DNA from: Phragmites australis | Lineage: Eukaryota > Streptophyta > Magnoliopsida > Poales > Poaceae | Direction: 5' to 3' | NCBI RefSeq assembly: GCF_958298935.1 | Contig: NC_084943.1 | Span: 17,353,001-17,417,000, forward strand | DNA: 64,000 bases | Part shown: positions 1-10,178 of the stretch, one piece after another | Layout: each line of letters opens with the position of its first letter | Numbering within the stretch: position 1 is the stretch's first letter | The notes under the pieces: model-generated | What the model saw: the letters and a program-made list of their open reading frames with translations, nothing else | Database searches by the model: none | Told to the model about the DNA's origin: nothing | Translations under genes and position numbers: made by a program

Positions 1-36
1 TGTCCCCCTTAGTGTACATGCATGCGTAACCTACGT

Positions 37-50
37 CTCCCGTTCGGGAG
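37..50. repeat. 14-bp palindrome, first of two copies in the CACTA element
   Basis: CTCCCGTTCGGGAG is a perfect 6-bp stem with a TT loop. The same 14 bases, preceded by CGT in the first copy and GT in the second, recur at 6363-6376 just inside the right subterminal array. A short GTAACCTA-like stretch also precedes both copies. The function is unknown; it may be a conserved element-internal site. Confidence 0.7.
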
Positions 51-163
51 TGTTTGATTATAAATATGACTTGGTAACTCATCATATTTATAAGAAGATG
101 CTCTTGAATTGTCCACGTACTTTGGACAGTTCGAGGATTTGTGACCTGAGTAGTAGGTTTATG

Positions 164-309
164 TGCTCTTGTATGGTACTAGAGAGAATTTCGATGGCAT
201 CTCCTTGTTGTTCTCCGGATACACACCCTATCAGCTTGTTGTTGAGACATGTATTTGGAGAACAGTGGGGAGGTGCTACCGAAATTTTCTCCAAAATTGT
301 ACAAGAGTA
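164..309. repeat. Imperfect 60-bp inverted repeat in the transposase leader
   Basis: Positions 164-223 pair imperfectly with 250-309 around a 26-base loop. The arms share blocks such as CTCTTGTA, AATTTCG and TGTTCTCC. Because of the symmetry both strands give similar short open frames, which are by-products and not genes. It lies 240 bases upstream of the transposase reading frame, so it could form a hairpin in the leader transcript. Confidence 0.7.
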
Positions 310-549
310 TGAAAACCTAGTCGGGCCACATATCCTCGAATGGGATTAGGACCTATCTTTGCCCATTAGAAATTAGCTAGGATCCTTCGCCATAGATAAC
401 ATGTATCATACTTGGATGTTAATTGTTGGCTTGAATATCACTAGAACACATGTACACACTTAATTTAGTTAAATTGAGTTAGAATTTTTATACTTATTCT
501 ACCTTCTTTGTCGTTTCTATTTAGAATTAATATTTTTTTCAATTTGTAG

Positions 550-3500
550 ATGATGGACCGAAGTTGGATGTACCTTGATTGCCGTACTTGTAACGAGTAC
601 ATAAGTGGGGTGAAGTCTTTCTTGATTGTCGCAGTGGCGGATATGGAAGGTCGGGGTAAAACGGCAATGTGGTGTCCATGCTGTGATTGCAAGAATGAGA
701 AGAAGTTCCCAAAACCTGACAATATGTACAATCACTTGTTAAGGTGTGGATTCAAAGAGAGATATCATGTTTCGAACAAACATGGCGAGGAAGACCTTAA
801 TGAAGGGGAAATGGATCAGGTCCTCCCGGATGGCAGTACGGATCAAGGACTCCCGCCAGGCAGTGATATGGATAATTATCTCAGGGACGCAGACATATTA
901 GGATTCAATGATGACTACGTGGATTTTGTAGAGAATGTGGACCAAATGGTACGTGATGCTGAGGGGCACGACGAGCATAGTGATGGTGAGTTTGCCAAAT
1001 TGAGGGAACTCGTGCGAGACTCGAAGACACCATTCTATCCTGGCTGTAACGAGAAATACACGCTGTTGTTTGCGGTGCTTACGCTTATGCAATTGAAGGC
1101 AACCCATCATTAGTTTGATAAGAGTTTCAAAGCATTGTTGCATCTGCTAAAGGACATGCGACCAGAGGGGAACAAGGTGCCTAAGACCGTCTACAATGCG
1201 AAGAAGATCATTTGTCCTTTGGTATTGGAGGTAGAAAAAATACATGCATGTAAGGAGGATTGTGTCCTATTTTGTGGAGAGTATGCAGACCTGGATCAAC
1301 GTTCTATTTGTGAAACCCATCGATACAAGCGTAGAAATGACGGTGGCGACGTGGAGGAAGGCAGCAAGAGAAAATGGCCTCCTAGAAAGGTGATGTATTA
1401 TTTCCCTGTAATTCCCCGGTTGAAGCGTTTGTTCCAGAACAAAAAGGAGTCCCAATTTTTACGGTGGCACAAGGAGGGTTGTAAGAACGACGCAATGATA
1501 CGACACCCCGCAGATTTAGCTCTGTGGAGAACAATTGATTCCACATTTGGGTGGTTCGCTGAAGAATTAAGAAATATTAGGTTTGCTACGAGCACAGATG
1601 GCATGAATCTATTCAGTAACATAAGTACCTCACATAGCATCTAGCCTATTGTACTGTGTATCTACAACCTTCCACATTGGCTTTGTGAAAGCGAAAATAC
1701 ATTATGTTGTCGACCTTAATTCCTGATATGAGGCAACCTGGCAATGACATCGATGTATACCTCAGGCCTTTGGTGGATGATCTTAAAACACTCTGGTCTG
1801 AAGACGTTGAGGTTTGAGATCAGTACAAGCGAGAATACTTCATCCTACATGACATGATGTTCGTCACCATCAATGATCTGCCAGCACTTTGTAACTTGTC
1901 AGGGCAAAGTAAAAGAAAAGGTGAAGCTTGCCCCCAATGCTTAGATGACACTGAGAGTATGTGGTTGAACGAGTCAAAGAAAATAGTGTACGTGCGGCAT
2001 TGACGTTTCCTTCCAAGGAACCACTAGTACTAGAAAATGAAGTCTCAGTTTGACAGCACAAGGAGAAAGCGTCGCCTCCAAGGCATTTCAGCGGGCAAGA
2101 TGTCTATTATAAGGTTAAGGATATCAATGTTGTCCTTGGCAAGCGAAAATGATCCTCCACGAGTGATGAAAATGGAATATGGAACAAGAAATCAATTCTC
2201 TAGAAGCTTGATTATTGGAAATACTTAGATTTTTGTCACTATATTGACCTCATGCACGTAGAGAAGAATATATGCGATAGTCTCCTCGATACAATGCTCA
2301 ACATGAAGGAGAAAACAAAAGATCATAAAAACGCACAAGCTGACCTTGAAGAAATGGGCTTAAGATCGGAGCTTCATGTCAAGGATACGAATAAAGGGAA
2401 ATTCCTACCCCCCCCATCTTACATCACCCTATCCAAGAAGGAGAAAAAGCAATTTTGCGAGTTCTTGCACAGTGTGAAAGTTCCCTCCGATTACTCGTCC
2501 AACATTAGAAGACTTGTTTCAGTGAAAGAGCTGAAAATGGTTGTCGGCATGAAAACTCATGATTGCCATGTGATGTTGACGCAGATGATTGCGGTTGGAA
2601 TTAGAAATATGTTGCCAAGTGTTCAAGAGGCTATCATGAGCCTATGCTTTTTTTCAATCCAATTGGTCAGAAGGTACTCGATCCGGAAGCGCTAGGCGAG
2701 CTACAAAAAAGACACTTTGAGACTCTATGTCTTCTCAAGATGTATTTCGTACCACCCTTTTTCGATATTATGGTCCATCTCATAGCTCACCTTGTGAAGG
2801 AGATTTATTTTCTTGGCCCTGTGTTCTTGAATCAGATGTATCCATACGAGTGATTCATGGGCATTCTCAAGTCGTACGTAAGGAATTGAGCTTTACCTGA
2901 GGGGTGCATCGCGTAGGGTTACTCTACAAAGGAGGTAGTGGAGTGGTGCATTAATTACCTGAACCCAAATAACCCAATTGGTATGCCTCATTGTCACCAC
3001 GATGGTAGACTCGTAGGGCAAGGAATTCTGGGGAAACATGCAATTACTCCTAAGCTGAAGGCATACGACTAAGCTCATTTCCTCGTGTTGCAACAAATGA
3101 GCGAAGTGTCCCCATATATCGACGAGCACAAGTAGTTGCTTCTTCAGGAGAATCCAGGGCAGACCGAAGCTTGGCTTGCGAAGCAACATATGCAAAGGTT
3201 CAACACTTGGTTTCAAGATTGAATCAATCAATCGTGTACTCCTACAAGTGATTTGATCAGGAAACTAGCAGCAGGCCCTATATACACAATTACAACATAT
3301 CAAGGGTACGATATAAACAGTTACATATTTTACACGGTTGTCCAAGATCAGAAAAACACATACCAGAATAACGGTTTCCGTATAGATGCTTATGATAACA
3401 ACATGCAAAGGAGCACATACTACGATCAAATAGAGGCCATCTAGGAACTGGATTACATGGGATTCAAGGTACCCCTGTTTCGATGCCATTGGGTACAGGG

Positions 3501-3901
3501 GAAAAAGGGCGTTACGAAACACAAGTACGGATTCACTAGCGTAAATCTCAAACTTGTCGGATATAAGGACGAACCTTTCATACTCGCTAAATAAGTTGCC
3601 CAGGTGTTTTATGTGACTAACACGGCAAATAAGAAACTTCATGTGGTTCTCACCCGGAAAAGATGGATCGTTAGAGTTGAAAACATGATTGATGAGGACG
3701 AGTACAATCAATTTGATGAAATCCCCCCTTTTGCTACTGCAATCATGCCACAGATTGCACAGAATGATAAACTCCATACCTACGTTTTGACCATATCGAA
3801 GGGATCCATGTCAAGAAAGTACGAAAACGCTGAGTACATGAATCAATGTAACCTCAAATTAATTTGTAATATTTGTAATATTCAGTTAAGTCTGAATTTC
3901 A
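550..3901 (+). pseudogene. TNP2-like CACTA transposase, degenerate
   Basis: The pieces translate in the expected domain order. Positions 550-800 give a transposase-associated domain beginning MDRSWMYL with the zinc-like pattern WCPCCDC. Positions 1135-2300 give the TNP2 (Transposase_21) core, with recognisable blocks STDGMN, PGNDIDVYLRPLVDDL and NLSGQSKRKGEACP. Positions 2252-2853 give the DUF4218 region (MHVEKNICDSLL, then LPPPSYITLS). Positions 3253-3760 give the DUF4216 region (FYTVVQDQKNTYQNNGFRID and WIVRVENM). Stops interrupt the frame, for example around 1111, 1642, 2693 and 3442, and several frame changes occur, so no full product is possible. In this family the protein binds the element ends and cuts them; that activity is inferred lost here. 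Confidence 0.88.
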
Positions 3902-3975
3902 ATGTAACCTCAAATTTGTAATATTTGTGATATTCAGTTAAGTCTGAATTTCAATGTACTCAAATTTGTGATATG
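3845..3975 (+). repeat. Short tandem repeat, unit about 52-56 bp
   Basis: Two and a half copies of an AT-rich unit containing CAGTTAAGTCTGAATTTCAATGT follow the transposase; copies start near 3845, 3901 and 3953. A further degenerate copy lies at about 5038-5080, just upstream of the second promoter-like module, so it belongs to the duplicated segment. Confidence 0.65.
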
Positions 3976-3980
3976 TTTGT

Positions 3981-4295
3981 AGGAGGAGAAGGCTGCCAAA
4001 TCCTGATTTTGCTTCAGGATGCAGCCAGTATACATGTAACTCCCTTAGAGGGATGAGATCATTAGTGACGGGTGATAAGATCACGCGTCAGTAAAGAGGT
4101 CATTAGTGCTAGGTGAATTTACCACTCGTCACTAATTAACAAGTCTCAATGACGTGGTGGCAAATCATTAGTGATGGGTGGTAAATTCACCCATCTGTTA
4201 TCTGAACATTAGTGACGGGTGGTAAGTTCACCCGTCACTAATGACATGATTATAAATAGCGAGCCCAGGAGCCCTAGCCTCCAATTTTGCCTAAG
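3981..4295 (+). promoter_or_regulatory. Promoter-like module, copy 1, with TATA box and CACTA repeats
   Basis: About 315 bp carrying five or more CATTAGTGACGGGTG-type motifs in both orientations, followed by TATAAATAGC at 4251-4260 and then CCTAGCCTCCAATTTTGCC. It lies directly upstream of the acidic ORF at 4340, so it probably drives that ORF. The same motif makes up the subterminal array at 6.4-7.0 kb, so an element-encoded binding protein could recognise both places; that link is inference. Confidence 0.6.
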
Positions 4296-4339
4296 ACCCA
4301 CGCCCGCCGCACACTCCTCCGATTTACACATCCTCCTCG

Positions 4340-4908
4340 ATGCCACCGCACCCCCCTCCCTGCTCCTCTAATCCAGTGCCGTCTATGGCCGCTAATGACA
4401 AGGACCTGGCATTGTTGTCCTTGGTGCTAGCCCCCGACGATGACTACATCGATTGGGACCTGTTGATGGTGGAAGCGGAGGAGGAGGATGAGAAGGAGAA
4501 AGCGATTGCCAATGACGAGGCGATCGTTCACGCCGTCCATGAGGCGGAACTCATCAGCACAACCGAGGAAATGGCGGAGGCCATCGTCAATGATGAGGCC
4601 ATCGCACACCTCTTGGCGAAGGAGGTGGAGATGGGTGGCGACTCTGATACCGACGACGGCGAGGAGGAGCAGGAGGAGGATGACGAGATGGGCAGTGACT
4701 TCAACATCGACGATGATGATGAGGAGGAGATGGGCGGCGACTCTGACATGACCGGCGAGGAGGAGGATGAGGAGATGGGTGGCGACTCTAATGTGACCGA
4801 CGATGACAGGAGGAGGAGGATGAGGAGATGTGCGACTCCGACATGACCGAGGAGGAGGAGATGGCCATCGCCGGTGGTGATTCCGACAACGACACTGATG
4901 AATCGTAG
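4340..4908 (+). pseudogene. Acidic second ORF of the CACTA element, frameshifted
   Basis: From the ATG at 4340 the frame encodes a Pro-rich start (MPPHPPPCSS), then a strongly acidic protein with internally repeated blocks of the type EEMGGDSD. Near 4810 a one-base change within the GAG/GAT-rich repeat shifts the frame. Continuing in the shifted frame restores the acidic repeat and ends in DSDNDTDES and a TAG at 4906-4908. Original length was therefore about 190 residues. It sits about 80 bases downstream of a TATA box. CACTA elements commonly carry a second ORF (TNPA-like) besides the transposase, but no recognised domain is visible here, so the identity as TNPA is not claimed. Confidence 0.55.
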
Positions 4909-5173
4909 TTCATTACTTACCTAGGTTTATGGTGGTAATCCGAATTTAGCAATTTGGATTTAGCACCCTTCTTTTGTAATCCGGATGGGTATTTTTTTGT
5001 GTAATCGGAACCTATTTTGTAGTGATGAACTTACTTATCATCAAATTTGTAATATGTTAAGTCTCAATTTCAATGTATCTGGATATCCCTACAATGTGAT
5101 TATGTAATTTGTGGTTGCATATCTTCAAATGAATGGTGATTATGGCATGAATGTATCTGGATGTGTCTTATTT

Positions 5174-5514
5174 GCAGGAGAAGACAGTTGCCAAATCCAG
5201 ACTTCGCTTCAGGATACAGCCAGTATACAAGTAAAACCCTTAGAGTGATGAGCACATTAGAGACGGGTGATAAGGTCACACGTCAGTAAAGAGGTCATTA
5301 TCGACGGGTTAATTTACCACCTGTCACTAATTAACAAGTCCCAGTGACGGGGAGGCAAATCCACCCGTCACTGTGACCAGATCATTAGTGATGGGTGGTA
5401 AGTTTACCCGTCAGTGTGATTCAAACATTAGTGATAGTTCATAAATTTACCTATCACTAATGATATGTTTATAAATAGCGGGCCCTAGAACCCTAGCCTC
5501 CAATTTTGCCTAAG
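5174..5514 (+). promoter_or_regulatory. Promoter-like module, copy 2 (duplicate of 3981-4295)
   Basis: This segment repeats copy 1 almost collinearly: GCCAAATCC, CAGCCAGTATACA, several GTGACGGGT motifs, a TATAAATAGCG box at 5470-5480 and CCTAGCCTCCAATTTTGCC. It lies about 1.2 kb downstream of copy 1. The sequence after it lacks an ATG-initiated copy of the acidic ORF, so the promoter may be orphaned or may drive a non-coding or spliced transcript. Confidence 0.6.
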
Positions 5515-6360
5515 TCTCGCCGTGCCCGAGGCCGTTGTTGTCTCCTTGCCGTCCCCATCCCTCTCCCCGACGCTGTCTCCCCTGCGACCTCATCCTCGAC
5601 TACCCTGACGCCGAGGAGCCCACACCACCATCACCTCCTCCTCGACGAGCACCTTGACGCCGAAGAGCCTGCGCCACCGTGCTCTGCGCCGCCATCGTCC
5701 TCATCCGTCGAGGTAGGCCTCCCGCGGTCCCCTCCTCACCGACACCTGCTGCCATCGTCCTCACTGAGTGTAAGTCCAAGTCCACCAACTTGTGTGGTTA
5801 GCAAAAATATTGGAGCTCCAGGACCCTTTGGAAGTCCTGGAGAATAATAATGCAGGTAGCTATACTTTATCCAAAAGGGTTCCAATTTTTTTAATAAATC
5901 CACTTCAGAAAACTACTGCAGTCTAAACACAAAAGGAATTGAAGTTGAAATTGATTACTACTACTATGTGCTACTATTTCAGTTAGGCTTAAGTTTCAGT
6001 TAAGCTATTGTTTCCTACTATTTCAACTACATTTAAATTTTAGTTAAGCTACTATTTGCTTGTCCTTCTTCTTTCATCTCTATCTGTTTTTGAGCATACA
6101 TGTTTGCTTCAATATTTTTTGGTCTGAAATGATGCATATGCTTAAATATAGTTGTAAGCAGCCAAACCAATATGATCGATTCATATGCTTCCTACTAATC
6201 ATATATGCTTCTTCTAGTCCTATTTACCTATATGCAAGTTCTAGTCATTTTATTCAAGTTTATATGTATGCATATTGCTTTGATGATGACATTTAGGAAA
6301 TGAAAACTAAATTTGTAAGAAAATCCCAAAATGAATTTAGGTTGTGTAACCTATTATGTC
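5515..6360. other. CACTA interior without a recognisable gene
   Basis: The first 300 bases are GC-rich and readable as a Ser/Pro/His-rich peptide with no ATG start; they may be a degenerate exon. The rest is AT-rich with many TTCAGTTAAGCTA-like words and no coding signal I can support. Confidence 0.5.
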
Positions 6361-6398
6361 GTCTCCCGTTCGGGAGTCCAACCTGTCTCTAGAACTCT

Positions 6399-6985
6399 AT
6401 CATTAGTGACGGGTGGTAAATACACTCATCACTAATGACTCATTACCAGTGACGGGTGGTAACACCTCGTTGCTGATGACTCAGTCACCAGTGACAGGTT
6501 GTAGCTACCCATCACTGGTTCTAGATAATTAGTGACGAGTGGTAAATATACCCGTCACTAATGACTCAGTCACTAGTGACGGGTTATTATTACCACCCAT
6601 TGCTGATGACAGAGTCCCAGAGACGGGTTAGAAATCTACCCGTCACTAATGAATCGGTCACCAGTGACGGTTTGTGGTTAGAACCCGTCACTAATGACCA
6701 AGTCCCAGAGACGGGTTGGAAAGCTACCCATCACTAGGGATCAATTATTAGTGACGGGTGTATAATACACCCGTCACTAATGATGGTCACAGTAACAGGC
6801 AACATGCCTTCTCAGATCATAGGAGACACATTTTAGTGACGGGTCTGAACTATGACCTATCACTGGTGACTGTCATTAGTAACGGGTCCCAACCCATCAC
6901 TAATGATAAAACATTAGTGACAGATGCGGTAACTGTCACTAATGACGGTTATCACCCATCACTAATGTGTTGTTCTGGTGTAGTG
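6399..6985. repeat. Right subterminal repeat array and terminal inverted repeat
   Basis: Well over a dozen copies of a roughly 13-bp motif (ATTAGTGACGGGT and its complement ACCCGTCACTAAT) alternate in orientation, often as pairs forming small hairpins. The array ends in TTCTGGTGTAGTG at 6973-6985. Such arrays are the binding sites for element-encoded proteins in CACTA transposons. Confidence 0.88.
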
Positions 6986-7455
6986 TTATTCTTGACAACC
7001 GAGAATAAAGATAATAAAACATCTGAGTTCTGTAAATGAATAGGATTTTCTGGATATTGTGCTATGTGTTGTTTTCCAATAGTTAGTTTAAAAGTAGCTA
7101 GGCAACACGGTCTCTCATTCTTAAATGAAAACAGAGCACGTTTTGAAGTCTGAAGTTCAAATAATGTACAACGCTAATATTCCTAATCTGCAAGTGCAAT
7201 TGGAATGCAAAGTAGAGAACAGTATAAAGTTGGTTTCACGAAGGGATGTGTTTTACTGCCTACAGATAATGCCTCATAAACAATGCCCACTTGGTGGTGC
7301 TAAAGATGACAATCTCGAATCCACATTCCACAGTAACCATACTTCAGCATTAAATTGGAGAATTTGCCAAGTTTTGATGATTTATCGGATACCCGAAGTT
7401 CAAGGTAAAATGATCTATTTCTGAAACAAATAAGCCTCTAAGATTTTTAGTTGAT
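6986..7455. other. Intergenic stretch, no supported gene
   Basis: AT-rich sequence flanking the CACTA insertion. A 99-codon open frame at 7125-7424 has no family resemblance that I recognise and no coding-type composition. Confidence 0.5.
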
Positions 7456-7459
7456 GAAG

Positions 7460-9120
7460 TGTTTCTATCACCGCCCAAATTTTGTTACCTAACAATTTCT
7501 TCAAAAATAAACAAAAAGTAGAATTGTCCCTCTCTTTCCCCCTCACTCCGCCCATCTCTCTTCCTCCCCTGGTCTAGCCCACGCTCAGCCCCCTTCTCCC
7601 CCGACCTATCTTCCTCCGGACCAAGCCGCCTCGGCCCACCCTCCTCTCCTGCGCCCAAGCACCACAGGCCGCCCAATGCCGAGCCGCCCCGACCTCCCTT
7701 TCCTCTCCTCGCCTGAGCCGCTCGGCCCCGGCCCGCTCTCTCCCTCTCCTCTGCACGCCCCACACCCCGCCTCTGGGTCATAGCCACGCAGGCCCACACT
7801 CTCATCCTCGTGCCCTCACACCCGCATCCCCTCTCATCTCTCTCTCTCTGCACATGGACCCCAGCTGCCAGGGTCTTCTCCCACCTCTAGCCGCTCCCCT
7901 TATACCATGCTTGACATCACCACCAAATCCGCGCTGAGGAACAGAAGTTATCACCCAGCTACCACATGAAAGGGGAACTTGACCATGGAAAAAGGAAGGA
8001 GATCACTCAATCGAAGGAATTGACACTCGGAAGTATGGAAACCGGTAGCTCGATTACCATCGGCCTTGAACCCTAGCCCAACTTGGATTCGCACTCCCCG
8101 GCCTATAAAACCTCCCCTCAAGACCTCCTTGAGCACCACACGAGTCCCCACGTTGTTTCCCTAGCTTTTCCGAGCGCAAGCGACGCCCGGGAGCTCCCTC
8201 TCCAAGCTCCAGCCACCGTTGCTGAGCCCCTGCACACCTCCCTGACGTCCACACGCCCATCAAATGAGTTCGCTGAGGCCCCATAATGCTTTTCTACCGC
8301 TCACCGTCGACATCCGAGTCACGCGGCGCTGTTCCGCTCTTCTACAGTGACTCTCCACCGTGGGAAGACGTCGTATTCAAGCTACGCCGGGGATCAACCA
8401 AGGAGACTGGCCATCGTCCGATCGCCTCCATCCGGTCCGGATTAGAAGGTAAGATACCAGTTCTCTCAATTGATCTCATCCGTCTGATCCGAGTCAGCAT
8501 TGCCATGCAAGCAAGCCACGTTTGCAGTTTTTGTTCGACGTGGCACGCCTAGTTAGCAACCTCGGCCAAGTCAGCAAAACCTATCAGCATAGTGACGTCA
8601 GCCTTGCGCAATAAAGTCATTTTCCTTTAGAAAAACAATTCCTGAAATCCGAAAAATCTAAAAATAGTGTTTTCTTTAATAGAAAATTTCTAAAATTTAT
8701 TAATAAATTAAATAAAGGTTTTAAAAATGTTTTTAATAATGTTTTAGTGATAAAGATGAATAATAATTAGAAAAATGTTTTAGTGAGGTGGTTTATGTCA
8801 AAGGTTAACTCTTGAGGTGGCTTTTACTTAGTTATTTACTTTCACTTTTATTAAATGTTTTATTGAATTATTACTTTATACAAATAAGCCTATGTAAGTC
8901 TTATTATTGTTAATGCCTCTATTTCATTCTTTTGCCACAACTTGCAGAGTACAAGAAATATTCACACTTGCTATAACCATAATACTCAGTCAGAGAAGAT
9001 TATGAGGATTACTCTAATGATGGAGGATTCTGAGGTAGGGTACTACATTGACTGCATGTGAGAGATGTGGAATAAGAAGTCTACGCTAGTTGCGGAGTTT
9101 ATTTGCTTTTTGACCCTCGA
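7460..9120 (+). mobile_element. Gypsy-like LTR-derived sequence (probable)
   Basis: A C-rich, stop-poor tract (7520-7860) is followed by CCTATAAAACC (TATA at 8104-8110), a GC-rich leader-like region, a possible splice donor (AGAAGGTAAG, 8446-8455) and an AT-rich tail. This C-rich, TATA, leader and AT-rich organisation is typical of long grass LTRs that resemble gene promoters. I could not identify exact ends, a target-site duplication or a second LTR, so the class is uncertain. The open frames on both strands around 7485-8290 are composition artefacts. Confidence 0.4.
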
Positions 9121-9577
9121 AGGCCCCCCTCTGCAATAATGAATATTCACGTTAAGTTGTGACATTGTATTTTGTTATGATCTATGAAGTCCCTATATAT
9201 TAAGATTGATTCTTGGCTCAATATATAGCATAAGTATTGGTCTATCCTTAGACCAATCTCGAAAGTTTCAATTGTTATACTAACTTTTATGTCATGTGAT
9301 GTTTGTTATAGTGCAAAAGCACAATGCCAACATTCCCATCTTACAAAGGAAGACCAGCTGCCTTGAGTTATTTATTCTTCCAGATATCACAATGAGTAGT
9401 TATCAAAGAGAAAATATAATAAAATAAACTATCTAAAATCGTCTTTTTAGATAAAGCAAAAGTTCCAGCCTCTGCAAAACTTGGTGCATATGGCCTAGTT
9501 CATTAATACACTATCTCAGCAATAACCTGCAAGTTCTGAATAGGGAACAATGATTAATACGCTAAACGATGCTTGCA
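9121..9577. other. No recognisable feature
   Basis: AT-rich sequence between the LTR-like segment and the LINE fragment; nothing supported. Confidence 0.5.
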
Positions 9578-10090
9578 TCATCCACCACATAGCATGTTAT
9601 TAAATCGCCATCCATTCTTGACTAATACCTCCATGACCACAACATCCAAGGATTGGCACACCTTGCTCACATCTTTCCTCTCTTCTTCCTTCTGCAGTAA
9701 CACCCAATGTCGTAGCCAGTCCCATGAAAAATGCCTGCATAAGAGATGAGATTCTCTTTTTATCAAAATTAATATCATTGCGACATAGACTTATATCCCA
9801 AAAAAGCACATATACACCCACAAAGATTTTCTTCTTATGTTTAAGACCAGCACCCCCTAGCCAATCTCCCATCATGTGAGAGGTATTCCTAGGTGTGTTT
9901 ATGCCAAAGGCAATCTTAACAATGCGTCAAACCGACCTAGCATAATGACAATAAACAAACGGGTGTTGTATGCTTTTATTTTGATTACATAAGCAACAAT
10001 TTATACTCCCATGCCAATTGCGTTTATGAAGGAAGTACAACTTTTGGCCTCTATACCAATAGGAGGTCAAGGATATATACAACCATTTTA
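9578..10090 (-). pseudogene. LINE retrotransposon, C-terminal zf-RVT end
   Basis: Read on the minus strand, 10090 to 9578 encode the C-terminal end of a plant LINE ORF2. A zinc-finger-like block (CCLCN, SIQHPF, CHYAR) is followed by RIVKIAFGINTP, HMMGDW, LFWDISLCRNDINFDKK and finally KNGWRFNN. The Trp expected after CHYARSV is a TGA stop. A frameshift near 9710 separates the segment ending in MQAFFMG from WLRHWVLLQKEEERKD. No reverse transcriptase or endonuclease region remains. It is a 5'-truncated, dead copy, as is usual for LINEs. Confidence 0.75.
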
Positions 10091-10178
10091 TAAATGTGAG
10101 CACTCGTACAGAGTTTGAGACTCAAACCTAAGTGGATAGGTTCCACCACAAAGACTCTAACCAGCTGAGCTATGCCCA
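10091..10178 (-). mobile_element. tRNA-derived SINE head
   Basis: On the minus strand the sequence begins GGGCATAGCTCAGCTGG and contains an exact RNA polymerase III A box (TAGCTCAGCTGG) and a near-canonical B box (GGTTTGAGTCTC, + strand about 10117-10129), followed by GTGCTCACATTT. This is the layout of grass tRNA-related SINEs. Folding as a functional tRNA is not supported. Its 3' side runs directly into LINE coding sequence. Confidence 0.65.

Larger units (their letters stand above)
1..6985 (+). mobile_element. CACTA (En/Spm-type) DNA transposon, right-hand part
   Basis: The element runs off the left edge of the window and ends at 6985 with the 13-bp terminus TTCTGGTGTAGTG, the inverse of a classical CACTACACCAGAA end. 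Inside it are, in order, a hairpin leader (164-309), a decayed TNP2-type transposase (about 550-3900), a promoter-like module, an acidic second ORF (4340-4908), a second copy of the promoter-like module, and a dense two-orientation array of GTGACGGGT-type subterminal repeats (about 6399-6970). This order fits the autonomous organisation of CACTA elements. Stops and frameshifts in the transposase mean this copy cannot move by itself. The three bases after the terminus are TTA; the matching target-site copy would lie left of the window. Confidence 0.9.

Noticed and set aside
7485..7853. 122-codon Arg/Gly-rich minus-strand ORF
   Set aside because: Reading of a C-rich tract; no conserved family, no start context, overlapping open frames in other phases.
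10091..10178. A tRNA gene on the minus strand
   Set aside because: A and B boxes are present, but the acceptor stem and anticodon arm do not pair and the sequence runs into LINE DNA; a SINE head is the better reading.
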